A stretch of DNA of 64,000 nucleotides from the NCBI GenBank assembly GCA_963617965.1, contig CAVEQO010000005.1, positions 1-64,000 of the forward strand, written 5' to 3'. The notes beneath the pieces are model-generated. The model was not told the origin of the DNA, ran no database searches, and saw only the letters and a list, made by a program, of their open reading frames with translations. How positions within the stretch are numbered: position 1 is the first letter of the stretch; the number at the start of each line of letters is the position of its first letter. The DNA comes from UBA6382 sp963617965 (GTDB taxonomy: Bacteria > Bacteroidota > Bacteroidia > Bacteroidales > Bacteroidaceae). The translations under genes were made by a program, and so were the position numbers. This document shows positions 7,255-15,993 of this stretch, piece after piece.

Positions 7255-8106
7255 ATGAGCCTATATACCGTAAGACCCAAGAAAAGCCTCGGCCAGCATT
7301 TCCTCAACGACATGAGCGTGGCCAGCCGCATAGCCGACACAGTCGACTGTTGTCCGAGCCTGCCCGTGCTTGAGGTGGGACCGGGCACCGGAGCCCTTAC
7401 CGAGTTCCTGCTGCGCAAGCACCGCGACACCCGCGTGGTTGAGATAGACCGTGAAAGCATTGCGTATCTGAGAGAGCATTTCCCCATGCTGAGAGGCTGC
7501 ATCATAGAGGAAGACTTCCTGCGTATGGAACTTGACAAACTGTTCGGGGGAAAGCCGTTTGTGCTGACAGGCAACTACCCTTACAACATAAGCAGCCAGA
7601 TCTTCTTCAAGATGCTTGACTACAAGGACTTCATACCCTGCTGCACCGGCATGATCCAGAAAGAGGTGGCAGAGCGTCTCTGCTCAGGCCCCGGCAACAA
7701 GTCATACGGCATCCTGAGCGTGCTGCTCCAGGCATGGTATGACACCGAATATCTCTTCACCGTTCCCGAAACGGTGTTCACGCCGCCGCCCAAGGTAAAG
7801 AGCGCGGTGGTACGTTTCACCCGCAACGCGACAGTCTCGCTGGGGTGTGACGAAAACCTGTTCCGACGCATAGTGAAGACCACGTTCAACCAACGCCGCA
7901 AGATGATGAAAGGCTCCATAAAGCCGTTGCTCTCGCAGCTTGACAACCAGAGGCGGCAACAGGACCCTCAACTTGCAGAGCCAGACCACGCCCGTCTGCT
8001 CGGAATGCCGATTTTCACCAAGAGGCCGGAGCAGCTCGGAGTAGCGGAATTCGCAGACCTTACCAACATTGTCGCCGAACATTACGGGAAGCATTCCGGC
8101 GGCTGA
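7255..8106 (+). CDS. rsmA: 16S rRNA (adenine1518-N6/adenine1519-N6)-dimethyltransferase
   Basis: Dimethylates two adjacent adenines in the 3' hairpin of 16S rRNA during small-subunit maturation. The 283-residue protein opens with KKSLGQHFLND and the SAM-binding motif LEVGPGTGALTEFL, then has TGNYPYNISSQ (the NLPY-type catalytic motif) and ends with the C-terminal helical domain (TTFNQRRKMMKGSIK). Length is normal. I chose the ATG at 7255 because it matches the family start and because the promoter box lies between it and the upstream ATG. Confidence 0.95.
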   Translation: MSLYTVRPKKSLGQHFLNDMSVASRIADTVDCCPSLPVLEVGPGTGALTEFLLRKHRDTRVVEIDRESIAYLREHFPMLRGCIIEEDFLRMELDKLFGGKPFVLTGNYPYNISSQIFFKMLDYKDFIPCCTGMIQKEVAERLCSGPGNKSYGILSVLLQAWYDTEYLFTVPETVFTPPPKVKSAVVRFTRNATVSLGCDENLFRRIVKTTFNQRRKMMKGSIKPLLSQLDNQRRQQDPQLAEPDHARLLGMPIFTKRPEQLGVAEFADLTNIVAEHYGKHSGG

Positions 8107-8177
8107 AAGGAACGTGTCCCGTTGACGCAAGAAACATTTTTGCCTCATGACAGCAAAAAAACACTGCGGCAAAAGCC

Positions 8178-8204
8178 TTTTTCAAAATAAAAACACTATT
8201 TTTG
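8178..8204 (+). promoter_or_regulatory. Promoter of the corA gene
   Basis: The -7 box TATTTTTG (8197-8204) lies 16-18 bp after a T-rich -33-like element (8178-8182). It predicts a 5' untranslated region of about 130 nt, unusually long for this window. Confidence 0.55.
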
Positions 8205-8232
8205 CGCTCGTTGAAACAACAGCCACTGTATA

Positions 8233-8271
8233 ATGGACGACTATTACGCGGAAAACAACACACGGAACTGA
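8233..8271 (+). CDS. Possible short upstream ORF in the corA leader
   Basis: ATG to TGA gives a 12-residue peptide beginning MDDYYAEN, lying between the predicted transcription start and corA. It is acidic at its N-terminus. I cannot tell whether it is translated; in other bacteria short leader ORFs control Mg2+ transporter genes, which is the only reason to list it. Confidence 0.25.
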   Translation: MDDYYAENNTRN

Positions 8272-8337
8272 GACAGGTGAACAGGTTTTGAGATCCCCAC
8301 ACTTGGCTCGGCCCTTTTATTATGTGGAGGACTTAAA

Positions 8338-9264
8338 ATGCGAACATTCTGGAACATCAACCGTACGCTGCGTACACTGAACAAATGGGAATCCAACTGC
8401 TGGATACAGATAACCTGCCCGACACAGGAGGATGAAGAATACCTTACCGAAGAACTGAAGGTGCCGGGCTATTTCGTGGATGACATCAGGGACAAGGACG
8501 AGCGGGCGCGCTATGAATTCGATGAGGGATGGATACTGATCATACTGCGCATACCCTATGTGAAGGAGATAAGGTCGCGCACCCCCCACACCACAGTGCC
8601 CCTTGGCATTCTGATACACGACGACATCATCATCACCATGTGCAACTACGAGACCAACATGATGATAGATTTCGTGTCCTATCAGCAGAAGCGCAACCAG
8701 GGTTTCACCGATGCCGTTGACTTGGTTTTCCGGCTGTTCCTGTCATCGTCGGTATGGTATCTGAAACGCCTGAAGCAAATAAGCGCGCTCATCGACGAGT
8801 CAAAACACAAGCTTGACCACCAGATAAACAACGAAGACCTCATCGGCCTGTCGAGACTTCAGGACAGTCTGACCTATTTCATCACATCGCTCAGGGGAAA
8901 CGAAACCCTGCTGTCAAAACTGAAGTTCAAGCTGCCGGTGGACGAACTTGACGCCGACCTTATTGAAGACGTGACCATCGAGATGAACCAGGCCCGCGAA
9001 ACGACCAATATCTACACCAACATTCTCGATTCCACCATGGACACGTATGCCTCGGTCATCAACAACAACACCAACTCCGTGATGAAGACCATGACATCCA
9101 TTTCCATCGTGCTGATGTTCCCCACTCTTGTGGCAAGCCTCTTCGGAATGAACCTGCTCAACGGCATGGAATCGGCATGGTGGGGATTTCCGCTCGTGTC
9201 CGTCCTCTCCATAGCGATAGCCATTGCAAGTTTCTGGACATTCAAGCACAAGCACTGGATTTAG
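8338..9264 (+). CDS. corA: CorA family divalent metal ion transporter
   Basis: Inner-membrane channel for Mg2+ (Co2+ or Ni2+ possible) acting as a homopentamer. The 308 residues have the soluble N-terminal domain and long helix region (LDHQINNEDL onwards), then the first membrane helix ending in the hallmark GMN (SLFGMNL, ~277-279), a periplasmic loop, the second helix and a basic C-terminus KHKHW. The loop reads NGMES rather than the classical MPEL, which is common in divergent CorA proteins. Single gene with its own promoter and a long leader. Confidence 0.9.
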   Translation: MRTFWNINRTLRTLNKWESNCWIQITCPTQEDEEYLTEELKVPGYFVDDIRDKDERARYEFDEGWILIILRIPYVKEIRSRTPHTTVPLGILIHDDIIITMCNYETNMMIDFVSYQQKRNQGFTDAVDLVFRLFLSSSVWYLKRLKQISALIDESKHKLDHQINNEDLIGLSRLQDSLTYFITSLRGNETLLSKLKFKLPVDELDADLIEDVTIEMNQARETTNIYTNILDSTMDTYASVINNNTNSVMKTMTSISIVLMFPTLVASLFGMNLLNGMESAWWGFPLVSVLSIAIAIASFWTFKHKHWI

Positions 9265-9324
9265 TGCAGTCACACCCGCTTTTTGACAAAAACAAGCATT
9301 GACGCACAAAACAGAACCAAAAAT

Positions 9325-9355
9325 TTTGAGATTCCAATTTTATTTGTTTTATTTG
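9325..9355 (+). promoter_or_regulatory. Promoter of the DUF349 gene
   Basis: TTTG (9325-9328), then 19 bp, then TTTATTTG (9348-9355), one base off the TAnnTTTG box. The predicted start lies about 45 nt before the ATG at 9409, which supports that start rather than an in-frame ATG at 9283. Confidence 0.5.
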
Positions 9356-9408
9356 CACGACAGTTTGAAGCAAGCGATACCAATCACTATTGTCTAAACG
9401 ATACCAAC

Positions 9409-11391
9409 ATGGAAAATGTCACTGAAAACAGAACAGAAGAACTGCAGGAGCAGACTACTGTTGAGCAACCCGCAAAAACTACTGCAACAGCAGAAGAAGA
9501 GGTAACGAGCACTGAAGAGAAAGCCGCAGCACCAAAAGAAGAGGCTGCCGCACCAGAGGAAGACAACACAGCAACGGCTGAAGAAGAAGCTGCAACAGAA
9601 GAAGAAGAAAAAGCCGCAGCACCTGAAGAGGCCGCAGACACACAGGAGAAAGATACATTTCAGATTCCCGGCACAAAAGAGGAAATCGTGGCGCGTGTCG
9701 CAGCCATCGCCAAGAGCGGAGACGCCGGTTCGCGCCAGGAGCAAGACCTGTTGAAACAGGCTTTCTACAGGCTGCAGAAAGAAGAGCGGGCGCAGGCACA
9801 GGCACAGTTTGTGGAAAACGGAGGCGACCCTGCGGATTTCGTTCCCGGTGAAGACCCTCTTGAAGAAGAACTGAAAGGACAGTTCGGCATCATAAAGGAG
9901 ATACGGGCCAAGCAGATTGAAGACAAGGAAAAACTCAAGGAGAGCAATCTGCAAAAGAAAAAAGACATAATAGAGAAAATCAAGGCACTCTGCACCTCGC
10001 CGGAAGAGGCAAACAAAGCCTATGACACTTTCCGCACACTGCAAAGCGAGTGGAAAGAAATCAAACCCATACCGGAGAGTGCCGCCAACGAGATATGGAA
10101 ACAGTTCCAGTTCTGCCAGGATCAATTCTATGACCTGCTGAAAACCAATTCCGCCATGCGCGACTATGACTTCAAGAAGAACCTTGAAGCCAAGACCCTG
10201 CTGTGCGAGGCTGCGGAGAAACTTGTGGAAGACCCTGACATCATCAAAGCCTCACACGAACTCCAGCAGCTGCATCAGGAGTTCCGCGAGATAGGTCCTG
10301 TGGCAAAAGACATCAGGGAAGACCTGTGGACACGCTTCAAGACCGCATCGTCGGCCATCAACAAACGTCATGCGCAATATTTTGAAGGGCTGAAAGAAAA
10401 AGAAGAAGAGAATCTCGCCAAGAAGACGGCCATCTGCGAAGAGATAGAAGCCATCGAGACAGAAAACATCCAAGGGTTCAGCCAGTGGGACGGACTGACA
10501 AAACAGATTATCTCCCTACAGGAAGCATGGAAGACCATAGGCCGGGCACCGAAGAAATCAAACACCAAGATTTTCGAGCGGTTCCGTGCGGCCTGCGACA
10601 ATTTCTTCAACAAGAAATCGGAGTTCTTCAAGGAGCAGAAAAAGATTCATGCAGCCAATGCCGCCAAGAAGCTCGCACTTGTGGAAAGAGCCGAAACACT
10701 GAAAGAAAGCACGCAGTGGACAGCCACAACCAACGAACTTATACAGCTGCAGAAAGAATGGAAAGAAACCGGTCCGACCACCCATAAGGTTTCCAACAGC
10801 CTGTGGGAACGCTTCAACAACGCCTGCAACGAATTCTTCGACAAAAAGAAGACCATTCTCGGCGACCAGCACAAAGAAGAGAGCGAAAACCTCGGAAAGA
10901 AAAAGACCATCATAGAGAAACTGGAAGCCCTTGCCATAGAAGGCGGCGAGGGAGTGGCCGATGCCGTAAAGCAGCTGCAGGACGAGTGGAACGACATAGG
11001 CCATGTGCCATACAAGAACAAGGACAAGATATACGCCAAGTACAGGGATGTCCTTGACAAGCTCGACAAGGAGTTCAACCTGCGCATCCGGCGACAGCCA
11101 AAATCCGGACGCGGCGAAGGCGAGCGCATCGCACCCGCAGGCAACAGCCTGATACGTGCCTACGAAAACAAGAAAGCCGAGCTTGCCACCTATGAGAACA
11201 ACATAACTTTCCTCACCTCGACATCGAAAAAAGGGTCTGTGCTCATTGACTCCATGCTCAAGAAAATCGAGAACCTAAAGGCGGATCTCGCAAGTCTGGC
11301 AGACAAAATAAACAAGCAACAGGCAGAACAGGCAACCGCAGAGCAGCCGGAACCCACTGCCGAAGCAACAGAGCCGGAGACTACCGCATGA
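9409..11391 (+). CDS. DUF349 repeat protein, long coiled-coil
   Basis: A 660-residue cytoplasmic protein of unknown function. Residues ~1-85 are low-complexity Glu/Ala/Thr-rich acidic sequence. The rest holds about five DUF349 repeats of ~75 residues, each built on a W(K/R)xIGxxP turn followed by a helix: WKEIKPIPE, FREIGPVAK, WKTIGRAPKK, WKETGPTTHK, WNDIGHVPYK. Heptad-like charged helices connect them. The C-terminus is again Glu/Ala/Pro-rich. Related proteins occur widely in Bacteroidota. It overlaps the next gene by 4 bp (ATGA), so the two are co-translated. Confidence 0.85.
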   Translation: MENVTENRTEELQEQTTVEQPAKTTATAEEEVTSTEEKAAAPKEEAAAPEEDNTATAEEEAATEEEEKAAAPEEAADTQEKDTFQIPGTKEEIVARVAAIAKSGDAGSRQEQDLLKQAFYRLQKEERAQAQAQFVENGGDPADFVPGEDPLEEELKGQFGIIKEIRAKQIEDKEKLKESNLQKKKDIIEKIKALCTSPEEANKAYDTFRTLQSEWKEIKPIPESAANEIWKQFQFCQDQFYDLLKTNSAMRDYDFKKNLEAKTLLCEAAEKLVEDPDIIKASHELQQLHQEFREIGPVAKDIREDLWTRFKTASSAINKRHAQYFEGLKEKEEENLAKKTAICEEIEAIETENIQGFSQWDGLTKQIISLQEAWKTIGRAPKKSNTKIFERFRAACDNFFNKKSEFFKEQKKIHAANAAKKLALVERAETLKESTQWTATTNELIQLQKEWKETGPTTHKVSNSLWERFNNACNEFFDKKKTILGDQHKEESENLGKKKTIIEKLEALAIEGGEGVADAVKQLQDEWNDIGHVPYKNKDKIYAKYRDVLDKLDKEFNLRIRRQPKSGRGEGERIAPAGNSLIRAYENKKAELATYENNITFLTSTSKKGSVLIDSMLKKIENLKADLASLADKINKQQAEQATAEQPEPTAEATEPETTA

Positions 11392-12140
11392 ACAGGTTTG
11401 TTGCAGTAGCCGCCGTGATTGCGGCGACTTGTGTAGCCAAGGCACAGAAAGTGGTCGTGGAACTCAGCGAAGAACAGCTGAAGCCCATTCGCAGTCAAAT
11501 TATCAGCCAGCACGAGAGCAACCGCGCCAACACCATGGACTGGGCCAATTTCCGCCGCTACGCCAAGGAAAACGGAAAGGTGACAAAACGCCCGAGAGCC
11601 GTGCTTATGGGCAACTCCATAACAGAGGGGTGGGCAGAGCTTGACGCGGAGTGGCTTGAGGCCAACAATCTGGTGGGGCGCGGGATAAGCGGACAGGTCA
11701 GCAGCCAGATGCTGGTGCGCTTCCGTCAGGACGTAATAAGCCTGAGGCCCGATTGCGCGGTGATAATGTGCGGAATCAACGACATTGCGCTCAATCAAGG
11801 AAGGATAAGCACAGAGAACATCTTGGGCAACATCATATCGATGGCAGAACTGGCAAAGGCAAACAGGATAAGGCCATACCTGTGTTCCGTAACCCCGGCC
11901 GCAAGCATCGGCTGGCGTCAGCAGGTGAAGGACACGCCCGAGCAAGTGAAGAAGCTCAACAGACTCATAGAGGCATACGCCAAGGCAAACAAGATAACCT
12001 ACATAGACTATTTCTCCGCCCTTGTGGACGAAGACGGCATCTCACTCAAGAAAGAATATGCCCGCGATGCCGTACATCCCAATCTGGCCGGCTACAAGGT
12101 GATGGAGGAGATCTTGACCAAAGCCCTCAAACTGAAATAA
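11388..12140 (+). CDS. Secreted SGNH/GDSL-type esterase
   Basis: Predicted exported hydrolase acting on an ester or acetyl group of a glycan or lipid. It has a signal peptide (cleavage near AKAQ, ~residue 20) and all four SGNH blocks: GNSIT (block I, nucleophile Ser), GRGISG (block II Gly), GINDI (block III Asn) and DAVHPN near the C-terminus (block V Asp and His). The substrate is not evident. It lies between the DUF349 gene (overlapping) and dnaX (16-bp gap). Confidence 0.85.
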   Translation: MNRFVAVAAVIAATCVAKAQKVVVELSEEQLKPIRSQIISQHESNRANTMDWANFRRYAKENGKVTKRPRAVLMGNSITEGWAELDAEWLEANNLVGRGISGQVSSQMLVRFRQDVISLRPDCAVIMCGINDIALNQGRISTENILGNIISMAELAKANRIRPYLCSVTPAASIGWRQQVKDTPEQVKKLNRLIEAYAKANKITYIDYFSALVDEDGISLKKEYARDAVHPNLAGYKVMEEILTKALKLK

Positions 12141-12156
12141 AGACACACTGCCATAT

Positions 12157-14013
12157 ATGGACAATTTCATTGTCTCTGCACGAAAATACCGTCCGAAAAA
12201 ATTTGAGGACGTCGTTGGACAGCAGTCCATTGCCGACACCCTGAAAAAGGCCATACAAAACAACAGACTCGCCTCAGCCTACTTGTTTTGCGGTCCGCGC
12301 GGCGTGGGCAAAACCACTTGTGCGCGCATCTTCGCAAAATCCATCAACTGCCTTCATCCCCTGCCAAACGGCGAGGCCTGCGACGAGTGCGAGAGTTGCG
12401 TCAGCTTCAACGAGCAGCGTTCCGTAAACGTGCAGGAGCTCAACGCCGCCGCCAACAATTCCGTAGACGGCATACGCGACATAATAGACCAGATTTACAT
12501 TCCGCCGCAGTTGGGCAGATACAAGGTAATTATCCTTGATGAGGTACACATGCTGTCGGCCGCCGCAAGCAATGCCTTGCTGAAAACGCTCGAGGAGCCG
12601 CCGTCGTATGTGGTCTTCATTCTTGCCACTACCGAGAAACACAAGATACTTCCCACCATCCAGTCGCGTTGCCAAATTTTCGATTTCAACCGCATGGAAA
12701 TCAGTGATATCGTAGGCAATCTAAAGATGGTGGCGGCAAAGGAAAACATTGCCTACGAGGAGTCCGGGCTCAACATCATAGCGCAGAAAGCCGACGGGGG
12801 GATGCGCGATGCCCTGTCCATCTTTGACCAGGTAAGCAATTTCTCGCAGGGCAACATCACCAGTGAGAGCGTGTTGCAGTGTATAAATGCCCTTGACAAC
12901 GAATACTATTTCAAGATGACGGATTTCCTCGTGAAACACGAAATCGTGGAGAGCATGTTGCTTTTCAACGAAATAGTTAACAAGGGATTCAACGGCGGAG
13001 TATTCATGGCAGGGCTGGCATCGCACTGCCGCGACCTCCTTATGAGCCGCGACCCGTCAACGCTGCCTTTGCTCAATGTGGCGCAAAGCCAGCACCGGCA
13101 CTACACGGAGCAGGCACAGAAATGTTCCGCCAAATTCCTGTATTACGCCATCCGTTCATTTGACCGCTGCAGCAACAACTACAAGACCACGCTCAACAAG
13201 CGGCTCTCCGTGGAGATAACGCTCATAGAAGCCGCACAGTTCGGTGATGACGATGGCGACAGTTCGGGGCATTGCCCTACGAGAAGACTTAAACCACTAT
13301 TCAAACAAACAGACAGGCTGCTGGCGGCAATGACGCAAACCGCAGCAGCACAGAGAGACAGTGCCGACAACGGCACCGGACAGGGCAACACCATTTCGCA
13401 GGAGCAGACAAGCAAGACAGAGACACAGCCTGCCACAAGGGCCGTTGCCGCCCATCAACAACAGCAGACAGCGGAAAGGCCCAAACGCCTTTCACTGAAA
13501 GAGGCTTTGCAAATGGCGCGTGCCCACAGCACTGCAACACAGGAAGCCGAAGCGGCAGACAAAGTTGCCGAGCCAGAGCCAACTGTCATTGCTGACGGAA
13601 ACGACTACGATACCGACCGGGAAGAGGAAGAGGACGATGCCAACACTGCCATACTATACTCCCAGCAGCAAGTCGAGACGCAGTGGAATGTGTGCAGCGA
13701 GGCAATCAAGGCAAGCAGTGTGTCGATGTCGCAGAGAATGCTTGCGATGCCCCTGGAGTGCAAGAACGACCACACCATAGTCGTTTCACTGCACGACAAA
13801 AGTTCCGTAAAGGACTTCGCCGAATTCATTCCGTTTATCGAATCTTCGCTAAACAAGGCTTTCGGCCTTGACGACATAAAAATACAAACCACGATAATCC
13901 CTGCCGAGATTATCAAGGTCATCACAAATCCCACTGCACTGCTCAACAAAATGCGCAAGGACTATCCTGATTTCGACAAGGCCGTCAAGGAACTGGGGCT
14001 GCGCATGATATAG
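12157..14013 (+). CDS. dnaX: DNA polymerase III subunit gamma/tau
   Basis: Clamp-loader ATPase that links the loader to the polymerase cores. The 618 residues show Walker A GPRGVGKTTCAR (~45), a zinc-finger-like cluster of Cys residues (C-x8-CDEC-x2-C, ~65-85), Walker B LDEVHML, the SRC motif and the lid domain. After residue ~365 comes a Gln/Thr/Ala-rich linker and then a conserved C-terminal domain, so the full-length product is tau-like. I did not find an obvious A-rich slippery site for a shorter gamma form. It closes the DUF349-SGNH-dnaX gene group. Confidence 0.95.
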   Translation: MDNFIVSARKYRPKKFEDVVGQQSIADTLKKAIQNNRLASAYLFCGPRGVGKTTCARIFAKSINCLHPLPNGEACDECESCVSFNEQRSVNVQELNAAANNSVDGIRDIIDQIYIPPQLGRYKVIILDEVHMLSAAASNALLKTLEEPPSYVVFILATTEKHKILPTIQSRCQIFDFNRMEISDIVGNLKMVAAKENIAYEESGLNIIAQKADGGMRDALSIFDQVSNFSQGNITSESVLQCINALDNEYYFKMTDFLVKHEIVESMLLFNEIVNKGFNGGVFMAGLASHCRDLLMSRDPSTLPLLNVAQSQHRHYTEQAQKCSAKFLYYAIRSFDRCSNNYKTTLNKRLSVEITLIEAAQFGDDDGDSSGHCPTRRLKPLFKQTDRLLAAMTQTAAAQRDSADNGTGQGNTISQEQTSKTETQPATRAVAAHQQQQTAERPKRLSLKEALQMARAHSTATQEAEAADKVAEPEPTVIADGNDYDTDREEEEDDANTAILYSQQQVETQWNVCSEAIKASSVSMSQRMLAMPLECKNDHTIVVSLHDKSSVKDFAEFIPFIESSLNKAFGLDDIKIQTTIIPAEIIKVITNPTALLNKMRKDYPDFDKAVKELGLRMI

Positions 14014-14229
14014 AGGCGTATCAAACAGTCCGTTTTTGCGGAGAAACAGATTCGGGTACATTGTTCCAAACCACACGGTGCGTACAGCGGAAAATGCGTC
14101 TCCACCCTGACGTATTAGGGATAAAATTAGTAACTTCGCGCCGATTTGCCAAATACAGGCCTGCAGAGTTCACAGGAGCGTTGCCGAAAACGCGAGGAGT
14201 GGACTCCGCGCCTTGCAACACCTCCTATC

Positions 14230-15972
14230 ATGAACATACTGGAACTTAGCGAACAAGAGATTCAGCGCCGCAACAGTCTTGACGAACTGCGCAAACTCGG
14301 CATTGACCCCTATCCGGCAGCCGAATACCCCACGGATGCATTCAGCGTGGACATAAAGAACGAATACCAAGACGGAGAAGAGCCACGGCAGGTGTGCATC
14401 GCCGGACGCATGATGAGCAAAAGAGTCATGGGAAAGGCCTCCTTTGCCGAAATCAAGGACTCCAAAGGGCGCATACAGGTTTACATCACCCGCGATGACA
14501 TCTGCCCGGACGACAACAAAGACCTTTACAACATTGTCTTCAAGCGTCTGCTTGACTTGGGCGATTTTGTCGGGGTCAAGGGCTTTGTATTCCGCACGCA
14601 GACCGGCGAGGTCTCCGTTCACGCCCGGGAACTTGTGCTACTGTCCAAAAGCCTCAAGCCGCTGCCTGTGGTCAAGGAGAAAGACGGTCAAGTGTACGAT
14701 GCTTTCGAAGATCCCGAACTGCGCTACCGCCAGCGCTACGTAGACCTCATTGTCAACAAGGGAGTCAAGGAAACGTTTGAGAAGCGTGCCACCATCATAC
14801 GCACCATGCGCAAGGTGTTTGACGATGCGGGATTTACAGAAGTGGAGACCCCCATCCTGCAGCAGATTGCCGGCGGAGCATCGGCGCGCCCGTTCATCAC
14901 ACACCACAATGCACTCAACACCGACCTGTATCTGCGCATAGCCACCGAGCTTTACCTCAAACGGCTTATTGTGGGCGGTTTTGAAGGAGTCTACGAAATC
15001 GGGCGCAATTTCCGCAACGAGGGAATGGACCGCAGCCACAACCCCGAGTTTACCTGCATGGAACTCTATGTAAGCTACAAGGACTACAACTGGATGATGT
15101 CGTTTACCGAACAGCTGCTTGAAAAGATTTGCACGGCAGTTAACGGCACCACCGAAGTAAAGATTGGCGAAAACACCGTGAGTTTCAAAGCTCCGTACCG
15201 CCGGCTGCCTATTCTTGACGCCATCAGGGAGAAGACCGGGCACGACCTCAGCGGAAAGAGCGAAGACGAGATACGCAATATAGCCAAAGAGCTCGGCATC
15301 GAGGTTGACGACACCATGGGCAAAGGGAAACTGATTGACGAGATTTTCGGCGAGACGTGTGAGGGGACTTTCATTCAGCCCACATTCATCACCGACTACC
15401 CCGTGGAAATGTCACCGCTAACCAAGATGCACCGTTCGAAGCCAGGACTGACCGAACGCTTCGAGCTCATGGTCAACGGCAAGGAACTGGCCAATGCATA
15501 CTCCGAACTCAACGATCCCATTGACCAGGAGGAACGCTTCAAGGAACAGATGCGGCTCGCCGACAAGGGCGATGACGAGGCCATGGTCATTGACCGGGAT
15601 TTCCTGCGCGCCCTGCAATACGGCATGCCACCCACATCGGGCATCGGCATCGGCATTGACCGCCTCGCCATACTGATGACCGGCCAGCCCAATATCCAGG
15701 AAGTACTGCTGTTCCCTACCATGAAACCCGAGAAAAAAGCCGCACGGGATTCCGCCGACAAATACACCGCCCTTGGAGCGGACGAAGACATTGTACCCAT
15801 ACTCCAGAAATGCGGCTACAACACGGCAGACTCCATGCGCGACCAGAATCCGCAGAAAATACAACAGCAGATAGGCGAAACCATAAAGAAATACAAGCTT
15901 AGCGGCATCCAGAAGCCCTCCGTCAACGACATCGCCGGATGGCTTGAGAAACTGCAGCAAACAAATCCGTAG
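14230..15972 (+). CDS. lysS: Lysine--tRNA ligase, class II
   Basis: Charges tRNA-Lys. The 580-residue protein has the N-terminal OB-fold anticodon-binding domain (AGRMMSKRVMGKASFAEI, ~residues 55-72) and the class II catalytic core: motif 1 with conserved Pro in EVETPIL, motif 2 FRNEGMDRSHNPEFT, and motif 3 GIGIGIDRLAILM. A C-terminal extension of ~70 residues follows the catalytic domain. The ATG at 14230 fits the family N-terminus. A weak promoter-like TAACTTCG lies at 14131-14138. pgi follows 20 bp downstream. Confidence 0.95.
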   Translation: MNILELSEQEIQRRNSLDELRKLGIDPYPAAEYPTDAFSVDIKNEYQDGEEPRQVCIAGRMMSKRVMGKASFAEIKDSKGRIQVYITRDDICPDDNKDLYNIVFKRLLDLGDFVGVKGFVFRTQTGEVSVHARELVLLSKSLKPLPVVKEKDGQVYDAFEDPELRYRQRYVDLIVNKGVKETFEKRATIIRTMRKVFDDAGFTEVETPILQQIAGGASARPFITHHNALNTDLYLRIATELYLKRLIVGGFEGVYEIGRNFRNEGMDRSHNPEFTCMELYVSYKDYNWMMSFTEQLLEKICTAVNGTTEVKIGENTVSFKAPYRRLPILDAIREKTGHDLSGKSEDEIRNIAKELGIEVDDTMGKGKLIDEIFGETCEGTFIQPTFITDYPVEMSPLTKMHRSKPGLTERFELMVNGKELANAYSELNDPIDQEERFKEQMRLADKGDDEAMVIDRDFLRALQYGMPPTSGIGIGIDRLAILMTGQPNIQEVLLFPTMKPEKKAARDSADKYTALGADEDIVPILQKCGYNTADSMRDQNPQKIQQQIGETIKKYKLSGIQKPSVNDIAGWLEKLQQTNP

Positions 15973-15993
15973 AACAAACATCACAAACAAAAT

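Noticed and set aside
14131..14138. TAACTTCG upstream of lysS as a promoter
   Set aside because: One base off the -7 box (TTCG for TTTG) and no -33 element; left as a weak remark in the lysS entry.
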